Position numbers and translations under genes: made by a program
The notes under the pieces: generated by a model
Database searches by the model: none
What the model saw: only the letters and a program-made list of their open reading frames with translations
What the model was told of the DNA's origin: nothing
NCBI GenBank assembly: GCA_041685835.1
Contig: JAWLEX010000014.1
Location: 1-42,978 of the forward strand
Length of the DNA stretch: 42,978 nt
Direction: 5' to 3'
Origin: JAIPEI01 sp041685835
Lineage (GTDB): Bacteria; Desulfobacterota; DSM-4660; Desulfatiglandales; HGW-15
Shown: piece after piece, positions 24,767 through 31,096 of the stretch
Numbering within the stretch: position 1 is the stretch's first letter
Layout: every line of letters begins with the position of its first letter

Positions 24767-25516
24767 ATGCCAAACATCGCGTTGACGTCCAGCCAGGAGG
24801 ACTATCTGGAAACCATCTACCACATCACCTCCGCAAAGCAGGCCGCCCGGGCCAAGGACATCGCCCGGGAGATGGGGGTCAAGGCCTCCTCCGTAACCGG
24901 GGCGCTACGCATGCTCTCGGACAAGGGGTTGGTGCGTTACGAGCCTTACGATGTGATCACCCTGACGCCGGAGGGGAAACAGATGGCGGAAGAGGTGGTC
25001 AGACGGCACGAGGTCCTGCAGGATTTTTTTGCCAGGATCCTCGGTATCGACCCCAAAGAGGCTGAAAACGCTGCGTGCGAGATGGAGCATGCCCTTCCCA
25101 CTTCCGTTCTGGACCGATTGATTCAATTCGTTCACTTTCTGGTCCTCTGTCCCCGTGCGGGGGTCGATTGGATCGAAGCCTTCAGGGACTTCTGCAGGAA
25201 CGGAGTTGTGGAAGACAAATGCGTGGCGTGCTCTTTTCAGAGCCTGGAGAGCTTGAGGGACAAACGAAGCAGCAAGCTCCAGGAGGGGGCTCCCCCGGTC
25301 CCCTTGCCGGAGCTGGCTCCGGGCCGGCTGGGGCGCGTCACCAGGATCAGAGGCCGGGGAGCGGTTCGGGACCGGTTGACGGAGATGGACTTTGCGCCGG
25401 GGGCCATTGTAGAGGTCGAAAAGTCCGCGGGGGACCGGGCGGAGATTCGCGTCAAGGGGTACCACCGTTCCCTTCGCCTCGACGATGCGGAGCGCGTGAT
25501 CGTGGAAGTCCTCTGA
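24767..25516 (+). CDS. DtxR-family iron-dependent regulator with C-terminal FeoA/SH3 domain
   Basis: A 249-residue metalloregulator. Residues 1-75 form the winged helix (SQEDYLETIYHI; DIAREMGVKASSVTGALRML). The dimerisation/metal domain has H81 and the C104-x2-E107-H108 set, which aligns with the iron-type DtxR ligands C102, E105 and H106 rather than with MntR. Between this and the C-terminal domain lies a cysteine group (C128, C143, C152, C155). From about 183 on (LAPGRLGRVTRIRGRGAVRD) it has a FeoA-like SH3 domain. It converges with the feo operon and is separated from the 56-aa gene by 9 bp. The probable target is the palindrome in the feo promoter (29931-29944). The RBS before ATG is weak (AAAGG). 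Confidence 0.88.
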   Translation: MPNIALTSSQEDYLETIYHITSAKQAARAKDIAREMGVKASSVTGALRMLSDKGLVRYEPYDVITLTPEGKQMAEEVVRRHEVLQDFFARILGIDPKEAENAACEMEHALPTSVLDRLIQFVHFLVLCPRAGVDWIEAFRDFCRNGVVEDKCVACSFQSLESLRDKRSSKLQEGAPPVPLPELAPGRLGRVTRIRGRGAVRDRLTEMDFAPGAIVEVEKSAGDRAEIRVKGYHRSLRLDDAERVIVEVL

Positions 25517-25525
25517 CGATCTCCC

Positions 25526-25696
25526 TCAATCCCGGTCCCGCCACTCCTTGAGGATCTGTTCGATCTCCCGGCTCGCCGGGCTTTTTCCAAGAAGACGCGA
25601 TCGGAAGTTGATCAAACCCGCGCCTCGGGAACTCCAACGATTCCGGGTTTGGAGATCCAGCATCGCCGTGGCTTTTGCACTCATTTTTCGTTTCAC
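25526..25696 (-). CDS. 56-residue basic protein at the end of the feo operon, unknown function
   Basis: A small frame starting at GTG 25696 with AAAGGAG seven bases upstream and ending at TGA 25526. The product is 56 residues, very basic, with SAKATAMLDLQTRNRWSSRG in its first half and a predicted C-terminal helix with EIEQILKEWRDRD. There are no cysteines or membrane segments. I recognise no named family. Support is the good RBS, position downstream of the DUF4198 gene on the same strand, and protein-like composition. It could be a small regulator or assembly factor, or a chance frame. An alternative frame from about 25835 overlaps it and runs antisense into the regulator gene; I consider that less likely. 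Confidence 0.5.
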   Translation of the reverse strand: MKRKMSAKATAMLDLQTRNRWSSRGAGLINFRSRLLGKSPASREIEQILKEWRDRD

Positions 25697-25849
25697 GATC
25701 GGCTCCTTTCTTCTTTCGAACTGCTGTCTTCATCACATCGGCCCTTTGAGGACTCCGGCGTTTCCTGCTCCCAGGCGCGGCCGGCGGCCGGGCAAGGATT
25801 GCACCGAACACCAACGTGATCGCCACAAGAAGCACGGGCCCTCCCCTGG

Positions 25850-25902
25850 AAAGACCGCCCGCATGGGGCCAAGGCGGGGCTGACGAGCGACCTGCGGGCG
25901 GT
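25850..25902 (-). terminator. possible weak terminator after the DUF4198 gene
   Basis: A perfect 10-bp inverted repeat, ACCGCCCGCA (25854-25863) and TGCGGGCGGT (25893-25902), with a 29-nt loop. On the minus strand CTTTCC follows rather than a true T-run. It lies just after the DUF4198 stop and could reduce read-through into the 56-aa gene. Confidence 0.4.
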
Positions 25903-25905
25903 TCC

Positions 25906-26706
25906 TTATCTCATGTCCACGGCCTGGACCCAGATGACCGCGTCCTGGGAGAGCTCCTTGCCCTGGTGTTCCGTGGCGGGTCCAACGCCCAAGGCGCAGA
26001 ATCCCCACCAGCCGGCCCTGGGAATGCCGAAGGAGAACTCGCCGTTCACGTTGGCCTTGATGGTCATGGTGACAAAGGCGTGCTGGGGCGCCTCCACCAA
26101 GCCCTCTTTGGCAAAGGCGTTCTTGTCCATCAGGGGAGGGTGGTTCAGGTACTCCACCTCGATCTCCGCGTAGGGCACGGGCTGCCCCTTGCTCCTGACG
26201 ATCCCCCGAAAGACGTTTCCCGTCCAGAGGGCATAGGGCTTGTCCAGAGGGACGATCTCGGCCGGAAGGCCGATCTCGGCGTCCCAGTCCGTGGGAAAGC
26301 CGGCCGTGTTCACGACCGCCTTGGTGATCTGCTGGATGTAGACGTCCTCCTCCTTCTCATAGTAGGGGGCCGGCACCAGGCAGAAGACGTTATCGCCCAT
26401 GCCCCGAAGCTTGTACGAGGTCTCGTACGCCTTTCCGCTGTTGGTCAGGCTGGTCCAGTCGATGGACTTCAGGGTTTGGAGCAGGTCGGTTTTCTTGCCC
26501 TTTCGGACCACGAAGAACTGCTCCGGCGCTTTCATGTCCATGGTGTGGCCGGCCTCAAACGGATGGGTGAAGACCAGCTTCAGGTCGATGGACTGTCCGC
26601 GGTCCAGTGCCGCCTCAGGGGTGTAGATCATCTGGAAATGGGCCATGGCGGGAGCCGCCGCGGCGAGAATGAGCAGTGCGATAACCATTGTCAACACGTT
26701 CTTCAT
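25906..26706 (-). CDS. DUF4198-family periplasmic protein
   Basis: A 266-residue secreted protein beginning with a signal peptide (VLTMVIALLILAAAAPAMAH, cleavage after AMA). The body is beta-rich and carries the family features GQSIDLKLVFTHPFEAGHTM, YKLRGMGDNVFCLVPAPYY and the end region EFSFGIPRAGWWGFCALGVG. DUF4198 proteins are periplasmic and commonly encoded with metal (nickel, cobalt, iron) transporters; several His, Met and carboxylate residues could bind metal. Here it is the fourth gene of the feoA-feoB operon, 15 bp after a small periplasmic gene. Handling iron in the periplasm before FeoB uptake is an inference from that context. AGGAGG lies upstream of the ATG. Confidence 0.85.
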   Translation of the reverse strand: MKNVLTMVIALLILAAAAPAMAHFQMIYTPEAALDRGQSIDLKLVFTHPFEAGHTMDMKAPEQFFVVRKGKKTDLLQTLKSIDWTSLTNSGKAYETSYKLRGMGDNVFCLVPAPYYEKEEDVYIQQITKAVVNTAGFPTDWDAEIGLPAEIVPLDKPYALWTGNVFRGIVRSKGQPVPYAEIEVEYLNHPPLMDKNAFAKEGLVEAPQHAFVTMTIKANVNGEFSFGIPRAGWWGFCALGVGPATEHQGKELSQDAVIWVQAVDMR

Positions 26707-26721
26707 CGGGTCATTCCTCCT

Positions 26722-27042
26722 TTAAAAGATCTCCTTGCCGTCCACTTCCACGATATGCCCTTCTCCGGCATCGAACTCGACCGTGTAGTCCCCGGACGGC
26801 TTGTCAAAGGTGAACTCGCTGTACTCGTCCATCTTCCCCTGGGTCAGGACCTTTCCGCCCTTGTCCTTCACCCGCGTCTCCACACCGGCGGCCGAGGACC
26901 CGTCCGAGAATCCGCCTTCGCAGGTGATGGTGCCGTCGCCGTTGTCGTAGCAGGAGCAGAGCGGCGTGTGGGCGGACGCCTGAGAGTATAGGAAGATCCC
27001 GAGCGCCAGGACAAAAGCCCCAATGATTCGTTTCTCGAGCAT
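26722..27042 (-). CDS. small periplasmic protein of the feo operon
   Basis: A 106-residue secreted protein with an N-terminal signal (IIGAFVLALGIFLYSQASAH). The mature start has HTPLCSCYDNGDGTITCEGG, with three cysteines. The remainder looks like a transthyretin-like beta-sandwich: ETRVKDKGGKVLTQGKMDEY and a final DYTVEFDAGEGHIVEVDGKE. The start at 27042 follows AAAGGAGG. A longer frame upstream overlaps feoB and is not used. It sits 14 bp after feoB and 15 bp before the DUF4198 gene. The acidic and cysteine-rich composition suggests a metal-binding accessory of iron uptake; no named family is recognised with certainty. Confidence 0.75.
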   Translation of the reverse strand: MLEKRIIGAFVLALGIFLYSQASAHTPLCSCYDNGDGTITCEGGFSDGSSAAGVETRVKDKGGKVLTQGKMDEYSEFTFDKPSGDYTVEFDAGEGHIVEVDGKEIF

Positions 27043-27056
27043 TTGAAACCTCCTTT

Positions 27057-29531
27057 CTAGTGTGCGCAATCTTCGTGATTCTTCAAAAACCCCATGAACA
27101 CCGTCAGGGCCAGGGCCAGGCCGTAGAACAGGAACATGGCCTGAAGCCCGGACAACCCCAGGGCGCTTCCGCCGGAGAAGACCAGGGTGGCCACCATGCC
27201 TCCCAGGACCATGGGATAGACCACGGAGAAGAACATCCACTTGAAGGACCCGGTCTGGACCTTTACGGCCATGGTGGTCGCCAGGCAGGGGGGATAGAGC
27301 ACCATGAAGAGCATCAGGGCCAGGGCGTGGAGCGGCGTGAAATGACCCTCCTCCCGGGCCATGCGCGTCTCCAGGGTCTCGTTCTCCTCTTCCTGCTGGT
27401 ACAGGGCGCCCAGGGTGGCCACGCTGCTCTCCTTGGCCGCAAAGGCGCTCAGGAGGGCCACGTTGACCCGCCAGTTGAACCCGGCCGCCCGGGTGGCGGG
27501 CTCCAGCCACCGGCCGAGCCTTCCCAGAAAGCTGCTGTTGATGCGCTCCTTTCGCATGTCCCTGAGGATCCCTTTTCGTTCCCTGAAGAGCCCCTTGAAC
27601 GCCCGGTTCACGGTCTTGGCCGCGCGGTCCCGGCCGGGCTGGACCATGCGGAAGAGACGGGCGTCCCGCGCCTCGAACCGCTCGTTCAAGGCCTCCATGG
27701 CCGTCTTGTCGCTGATGCGCATTCGGGCGTCCTTGTAGTCGCTCCAGTAGGTGACCAGGGCCATGAGACGATCTCCGTCTCGAAGGGAGCCCGTGTATGG
27801 CGTGCCGTCGATCTTCTTGAAGAAGGCGGAGAGCGCCTTCTCCTTTTCGCCCTCGAAGTGGGCCGCGCGCTCGTCGCTCAGTCCGGGGAACTGGAGGAGC
27901 ACGAAGATGACCACGGCCACGGCCGCCACGATGGTGGTGATCTTTCTGATGAAGAGCCAGACCCGCTCCACGGCGCGCTTCAGCACCCCGCGGACGGTGG
28001 GGATGTGGTAGGGCGGCATCTCCATGACAAAGGGGGCGGTTTCCTTTTTCCTGAGCACGGTCAGGGTCAGGGCCTTGGACACGGGAAGGACCATCAGGAG
28101 GCTGACGGTGGAGATGAAAAACATGGCCAGCCCTTTGTGGTCCGCGAAGTAGATGTTGACCATCAGCACGTACAAGGGGACCTTGGCCAGGCAGTTGAGC
28201 ATGGGAATGATCAGGACCGTGGCCAGGCGGGAGCGCTCGTCCGGAATGCCCTTGCAGGACATGACGCCCGGCACCGCGCAGCCCCCCACGTAGATTCCCC
28301 CGAGCACCATGGGTAGGGTCGACTGCCCGTGCAGGCCGAACCGGCTGAAGAGCCGGTCCATGATGAAGGCCATGCGGGGCATGTAGCCGCTGTCCTCCAG
28401 GACGGCGATCAGGCCGAACAGGATGAAGAAGATGGGGATGTAGTTGAGCAGCGCGTTGATGCTGTCCACGAACCAGAGGGCGAAGGACCGGATCAGCGGA
28501 ATCTCGATGAACCCGGGCGCCGGCATGACCGCCTCGGTCAGGCTGCGCAGCTTGGCAAGGAGCGGCCAGGTGTAGTTGGTGACGTTGTATCCCTGAACGA
28601 TGGAGAGGTAGTAGAGGAGCCAGATCACGCCCACCAGGATGGCGGGCCCGGCGATCTTGTGGCAGACAAATCGGTCGATCTTGTCGGAGAGGGGCATGTC
28701 CCGGACCGACTCGGTCTTCACGCAGGACCGGACGATCTCGTCCGCCGCCCCGTAGCGGCGGTGGGCGATGTGGATCGCCGGCGTGATCTCGTACCGGATC
28801 TCGAACGTTTCCCTTTCCGAAGTGACGAATGCGAGAAGGCCTTCACCGTCCGGGTGGCGTTCCCGGATCAGCTGCTCGATGCCTTCGTCCCCTTCCATGA
28901 GCTTGATGGCCAGCCACCGGGCCGGATAGGTCCCGCAGAGCTCGGGGGCCGAGCCCAGCCCGGCTTCGATGTCCCGAAGCACGGGTTCCATCTCTATGTA
29001 GTCGATGAGGGCGGCCCGGGGCGGTTTGGGGCCTTTCGTGACCTCCGCGATCGCACGGAGGAGATCCGGTTTTCCCTTTCCCTTTTTGATGACCGTGGGG
29101 ACAACGGGCACGGAGAGGCGTTTTTCGAGCTGTCTTGCGTCGATGCGCATGCCCCGGCTCTCCGCCACATCCATCATGTTGAGGTCCAGGACGAGCGGTA
29201 CTTCCATCTCGGTCAGCTGAAAGGTGAGATAGAGGCTTCGCTTCAGGTTGGAGGCGTCCAGGACGTTGATGACCGCCCTGGGGCTTTCGTGAAGAATGAA
29301 ATCCCGGGAGACGCGCTCCTCCGGGGAGTAGGAGGTCAGGCTGTAGGTCCCCGGAAGGTCCACCACCTCGTAGGCCGTGCCGTTGTTCTTGAAGACGCCC
29401 GCCATCTTGTCCACGGTCACGCCGGGGTAGTTGGCCACGTGCTGGCTTGCGCCGGTCAGGGCGTTGAACACGGTGGACTTCCCGCTGTTGGGCTGTCCGG
29501 CCAGGGCGATGAGAACGCGTTGGGATGTCAT
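27057..29531 (-). CDS. feoB: ferrous iron transport protein B
   Basis: Inner-membrane Fe(II) transporter with an N-terminal GTPase-like domain, 824 residues. G1 is GQPNSGKST, the switch region NYPGVTV, G3 DLPGTYSLTSYSPEE and G4 NMMD, the FeoB variant of NKxD. The membrane part carries GQSTLPMVLGGIYVGGCAVP and the matching C-terminal half with FAAKESSVATLGALYQQEEE, the usual pair of Gate motifs. Between them an extra hydrophilic insert of roughly 120 residues (charged, about 570-690) lengthens the protein beyond E. coli FeoB (773). The C-terminus ends NHEDCAH. The ATG overlaps the feoA stop (ATGA), so the two are coupled. A dtxR-type operator upstream points to iron repression. Confidence 0.97.
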   Translation of the reverse strand: MTSQRVLIALAGQPNSGKSTVFNALTGASQHVANYPGVTVDKMAGVFKNNGTAYEVVDLPGTYSLTSYSPEERVSRDFILHESPRAVINVLDASNLKRSLYLTFQLTEMEVPLVLDLNMMDVAESRGMRIDARQLEKRLSVPVVPTVIKKGKGKPDLLRAIAEVTKGPKPPRAALIDYIEMEPVLRDIEAGLGSAPELCGTYPARWLAIKLMEGDEGIEQLIRERHPDGEGLLAFVTSERETFEIRYEITPAIHIAHRRYGAADEIVRSCVKTESVRDMPLSDKIDRFVCHKIAGPAILVGVIWLLYYLSIVQGYNVTNYTWPLLAKLRSLTEAVMPAPGFIEIPLIRSFALWFVDSINALLNYIPIFFILFGLIAVLEDSGYMPRMAFIMDRLFSRFGLHGQSTLPMVLGGIYVGGCAVPGVMSCKGIPDERSRLATVLIIPMLNCLAKVPLYVLMVNIYFADHKGLAMFFISTVSLLMVLPVSKALTLTVLRKKETAPFVMEMPPYHIPTVRGVLKRAVERVWLFIRKITTIVAAVAVVIFVLLQFPGLSDERAAHFEGEKEKALSAFFKKIDGTPYTGSLRDGDRLMALVTYWSDYKDARMRISDKTAMEALNERFEARDARLFRMVQPGRDRAAKTVNRAFKGLFRERKGILRDMRKERINSSFLGRLGRWLEPATRAAGFNWRVNVALLSAFAAKESSVATLGALYQQEEENETLETRMAREEGHFTPLHALALMLFMVLYPPCLATTMAVKVQTGSFKWMFFSVVYPMVLGGMVATLVFSGGSALGLSGLQAMFLFYGLALALTVFMGFLKNHEDCAH

Positions 29532-29752
29532 GAGATGTCCACCTCGATATAGCGTGCCTCGCTGTGGCGCAGGCTGACGAAGTAGCCGTCCAGCTCCACC
29601 TCCATGGGGTCCTCCAGGGGGGCGTTCCGGATCACCTTCAGCCTCAGCCCCGGGTAGACGCCCATGTCCAGCAGGCGTTGCCCCAGCTTGTCTCGGGCAG
29701 AGAGGCGCTTGATCCGGGCCGTGTTGCCCGGTTCCAGCTGGTCCAGGGTCAT
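29528..29752 (-). CDS. feoA: ferrous iron transport protein A
   Basis: A 74-residue cytosolic SH3-like protein required with FeoB for Fe(II) uptake. It has the standard layout: LEPGNTARIKRLSARDKLGQ, LLDMGVYPGLRLKVIRNAPL, then EVELDGYFVSLRHSEARYIE. I start it at ATG 29752 with AGGAGG nine bases upstream. The frame could be extended to 30058, but that would read through the hairpin, promoter and operator. The stop overlaps the feoB start (29528-29531). The transcript begins near 29947, giving a leader of nearly 200 nt with a strong hairpin and a possible 22-codon reading frame. Confidence 0.95.
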   Translation of the reverse strand: MTLDQLEPGNTARIKRLSARDKLGQRLLDMGVYPGLRLKVIRNAPLEDPMEVELDGYFVSLRHSEARYIEVDIS

Positions 29753-29771
29753 GGATGGTTCCTCCTGTCGC

Positions 29772-29806
29772 GCTTTCCTGCGGCCTCGACGAGGCCGCGT
29801 GAAAGC
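29772..29806 (-). promoter_or_regulatory. strong hairpin in the feo leader
   Basis: GCTTTC (29772-29777) pairs with GAAAGC (29801-29806), and GCGGCCTC (29780-29787) with GAGGCCGC (29791-29798) around the loop GAC. The base of the hairpin lies 20 bases before the feoA ATG and close to its Shine-Dalgarno sequence. No T-run follows, so translational control or mRNA stability is more likely than termination. Confidence 0.6.
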
Positions 29807-29837
29807 ATTGAGGCTGAAGCGTCGCACCTTTCGATCA

Positions 29838-29906
29838 TCAAAACTCGATGGCGAGGCTGATATCGCTCGTGTCCGTGTCGTCCACGGCGGGATCCGCGAA
29901 GCCCAT
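29838..29906 (-). other. possible 22-codon leader reading frame in the feo 5' UTR
   Basis: ATG at 29906 to TGA at 29838 encodes 22 residues (MGFADPAVDDTDTSDISLAI and two more). It is acidic and has GAGG only two bases before the ATG, too close for a normal SD site. It may be a leader peptide, a gene remnant or chance. Confidence 0.25.
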
Positions 29907-29930
29907 GTCCTCGAGAATGGTCTTAAATTA

Positions 29931-29944
29931 TTAGGCATGCCTAA
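29931..29944. promoter_or_regulatory. DtxR/IdeR-like operator of the feo operon
   Basis: Perfect 14-bp palindrome TTAGGCATGCCTAA. It keeps the TTAGG...CCTAA half-sites of DtxR/IdeR iron boxes and lies at about +4 to +17 of the predicted feo transcript. The iron-type DtxR homologue at 24767 is the obvious candidate to bind it. Confidence 0.8.
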
Positions 29945-29953
29945 GTTTCTTCG

Positions 29954-29982
29954 CGTATACACACCCAGGACCTCGAAGTCAA
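29954..29982 (-). promoter_or_regulatory. feo operon promoter
   Basis: On the minus strand TTGACT (29977-29982), an exact 17-bp spacer, TATACG (29954-29959); predicted start near 29947. The DtxR-like palindrome follows at once. The left inverted repeat of the transposase element begins 24 bp upstream of the -35 box. Confidence 0.7.
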
Positions 29983-30005
29983 GCGGTTTTTTCGTAAACA
30001 AAAAA

Positions 30006-31071
30006 TAGGGGACGTTGTTGACTTTGATGAATAAATAGTCTATTTTTGCATAAACCAAGGGAGGTAACCAATGCCGAGACAGGCGAGGCTGGATGCGCCG
30101 GGGACCTTACATCATGTGATTATTCGCGGGATAGAGAAGAGAAGCATCGTCCTTTCCGACACGGATCGGAAAGACTTTGTTTCTCGCATGGGCGACCTGG
30201 CTTATGAGACCAAGACCCCGATTTATGCATGGGCTTTGATGTCCAATCATGCACATATCCTTCTCCATAGCGGGCAGGCAGGTTTACCGGGTTTTATGCG
30301 TCGCCTTCTTACAGGTTATGCGGTTTCATATAATCTGCGTCATTCGAGGCACGGGCATCTGTTCCAGAACCGGTACAAATCGATTGTGTGCGAAGAAGAC
30401 GCCTACTTCAAGGAACTGGTCCGATACATTCACTTGAATCCGGTTCGGGCGGGACTTGTGAAGGACTTGGAGGAACTGGACCGTTATGGATGGTGCGGTC
30501 ATGCGTTTTTGATGGGCCACTCCAAGAATAAGTGGCAGGATCAGGACTACGTTTTGAGATGGTTTGGAAAACGATTAGGGGGGTCAAGGCGGGCCTATCG
30601 CAGATACGTTGAAGAGGGCTATGATCAGGGTAGACTCCCCAAGCTGGCAGGTGGTGGACTTATTCGATCCATTGGGGGCTGGTCTGAAGTGGTTTCCTTG
30701 CGCAGACTGGGTCTCAAAGAGCAATCGGATGAGCGTATCTTGGGCAGCGGTGATTTTGTGAATGAGATGATTCAGGAGGCGGACGCGTCTATGCGGCGGC
30801 GGTTCTCGCACCGTGAACGTGCCGAAGAAATCAAACGATACATAAACGAGCACTGCCTTGAACAAGGCGTGAATATTCAAGAATTGCAGTCGGGAAGCAG
30901 GCGACCGGAAATATCCAGACTCCGGCGAAAGATCGCGAGTAATCTCTTGGAGCAATACGGCGTACCCTTGGCCGAAATCGCTAGGAATGTAGGAGTCACC
31001 ACATCTGCAATATCCAAAGCGATACGTAGACGAAGCCGTGATTAATTCATCGAAGTCAACAACGTCCCCTA
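30006..31071 (+). mobile_element. REP-associated tyrosine transposase unit with terminal inverted repeats
   Basis: The transposase gene is enclosed by inverted 30-bp ends: 30006-30035 begins TAGGGGACGTTGTTGACTTT and 31042-31071 is its reverse complement with three to four differences. A third copy of the right end stands alone at 34131-34160. There is no obvious target duplication. The arrangement matches a RAYT gene between its cognate REP-like repeats. Confidence 0.8.
30071..31045 (+). CDS. REP-associated tyrosine transposase (Y1_Tnp, IS200-like HUH)
   Basis: Single-strand DNA transposase-like protein of 324 residues. The HUH motif is SNHAHILLH with H60 and H62. The catalytic tyrosine is Y102 in GHLFQNRYKSI. 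YIHLNPVRAGLV (about 119-130) is a family hallmark. Beyond about residue 230 a C-terminal extension ends in a helix-turn-helix (YGVPLAEIARNVGVTTSAIS) resembling a DnaA-type or resolvase DNA-binding tail. The start follows GGGAGG. RAYT proteins recognise and mobilise nearby hairpin REP sequences; the 30-bp inverted repeats around the gene are the likely substrates. It appears intact. Confidence 0.92.
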   Translation: MPRQARLDAPGTLHHVIIRGIEKRSIVLSDTDRKDFVSRMGDLAYETKTPIYAWALMSNHAHILLHSGQAGLPGFMRRLLTGYAVSYNLRHSRHGHLFQNRYKSIVCEEDAYFKELVRYIHLNPVRAGLVKDLEELDRYGWCGHAFLMGHSKNKWQDQDYVLRWFGKRLGGSRRAYRRYVEEGYDQGRLPKLAGGGLIRSIGGWSEVVSLRRLGLKEQSDERILGSGDFVNEMIQEADASMRRRFSHRERAEEIKRYINEHCLEQGVNIQELQSGSRRPEISRLRRKIASNLLEQYGVPLAEIARNVGVTTSAISKAIRRRSRD

Positions 31072-31096
31072 AATGCAGATATACAAATGGCCGAAA

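Noticed and set aside
25452..25835. 127-codon minus-strand frame starting with a hydrophobic stretch
   Set aside because: It runs antisense into the regulator gene and is low in protein-like order; the 56-aa frame within the same region has a better RBS and composition.
27060..29552. Long plus-strand open frames opposite feoB
   Set aside because: They are GC-rich antisense shadows of feoB with His/Gly/Glu-rich, non-protein-like composition.
29753..30058. N-terminal extension of FeoA
   Set aside because: It would translate through the promoter, operator and hairpin; FeoA is a ~75-residue protein and the ATG at 29752 has AGGAGG.
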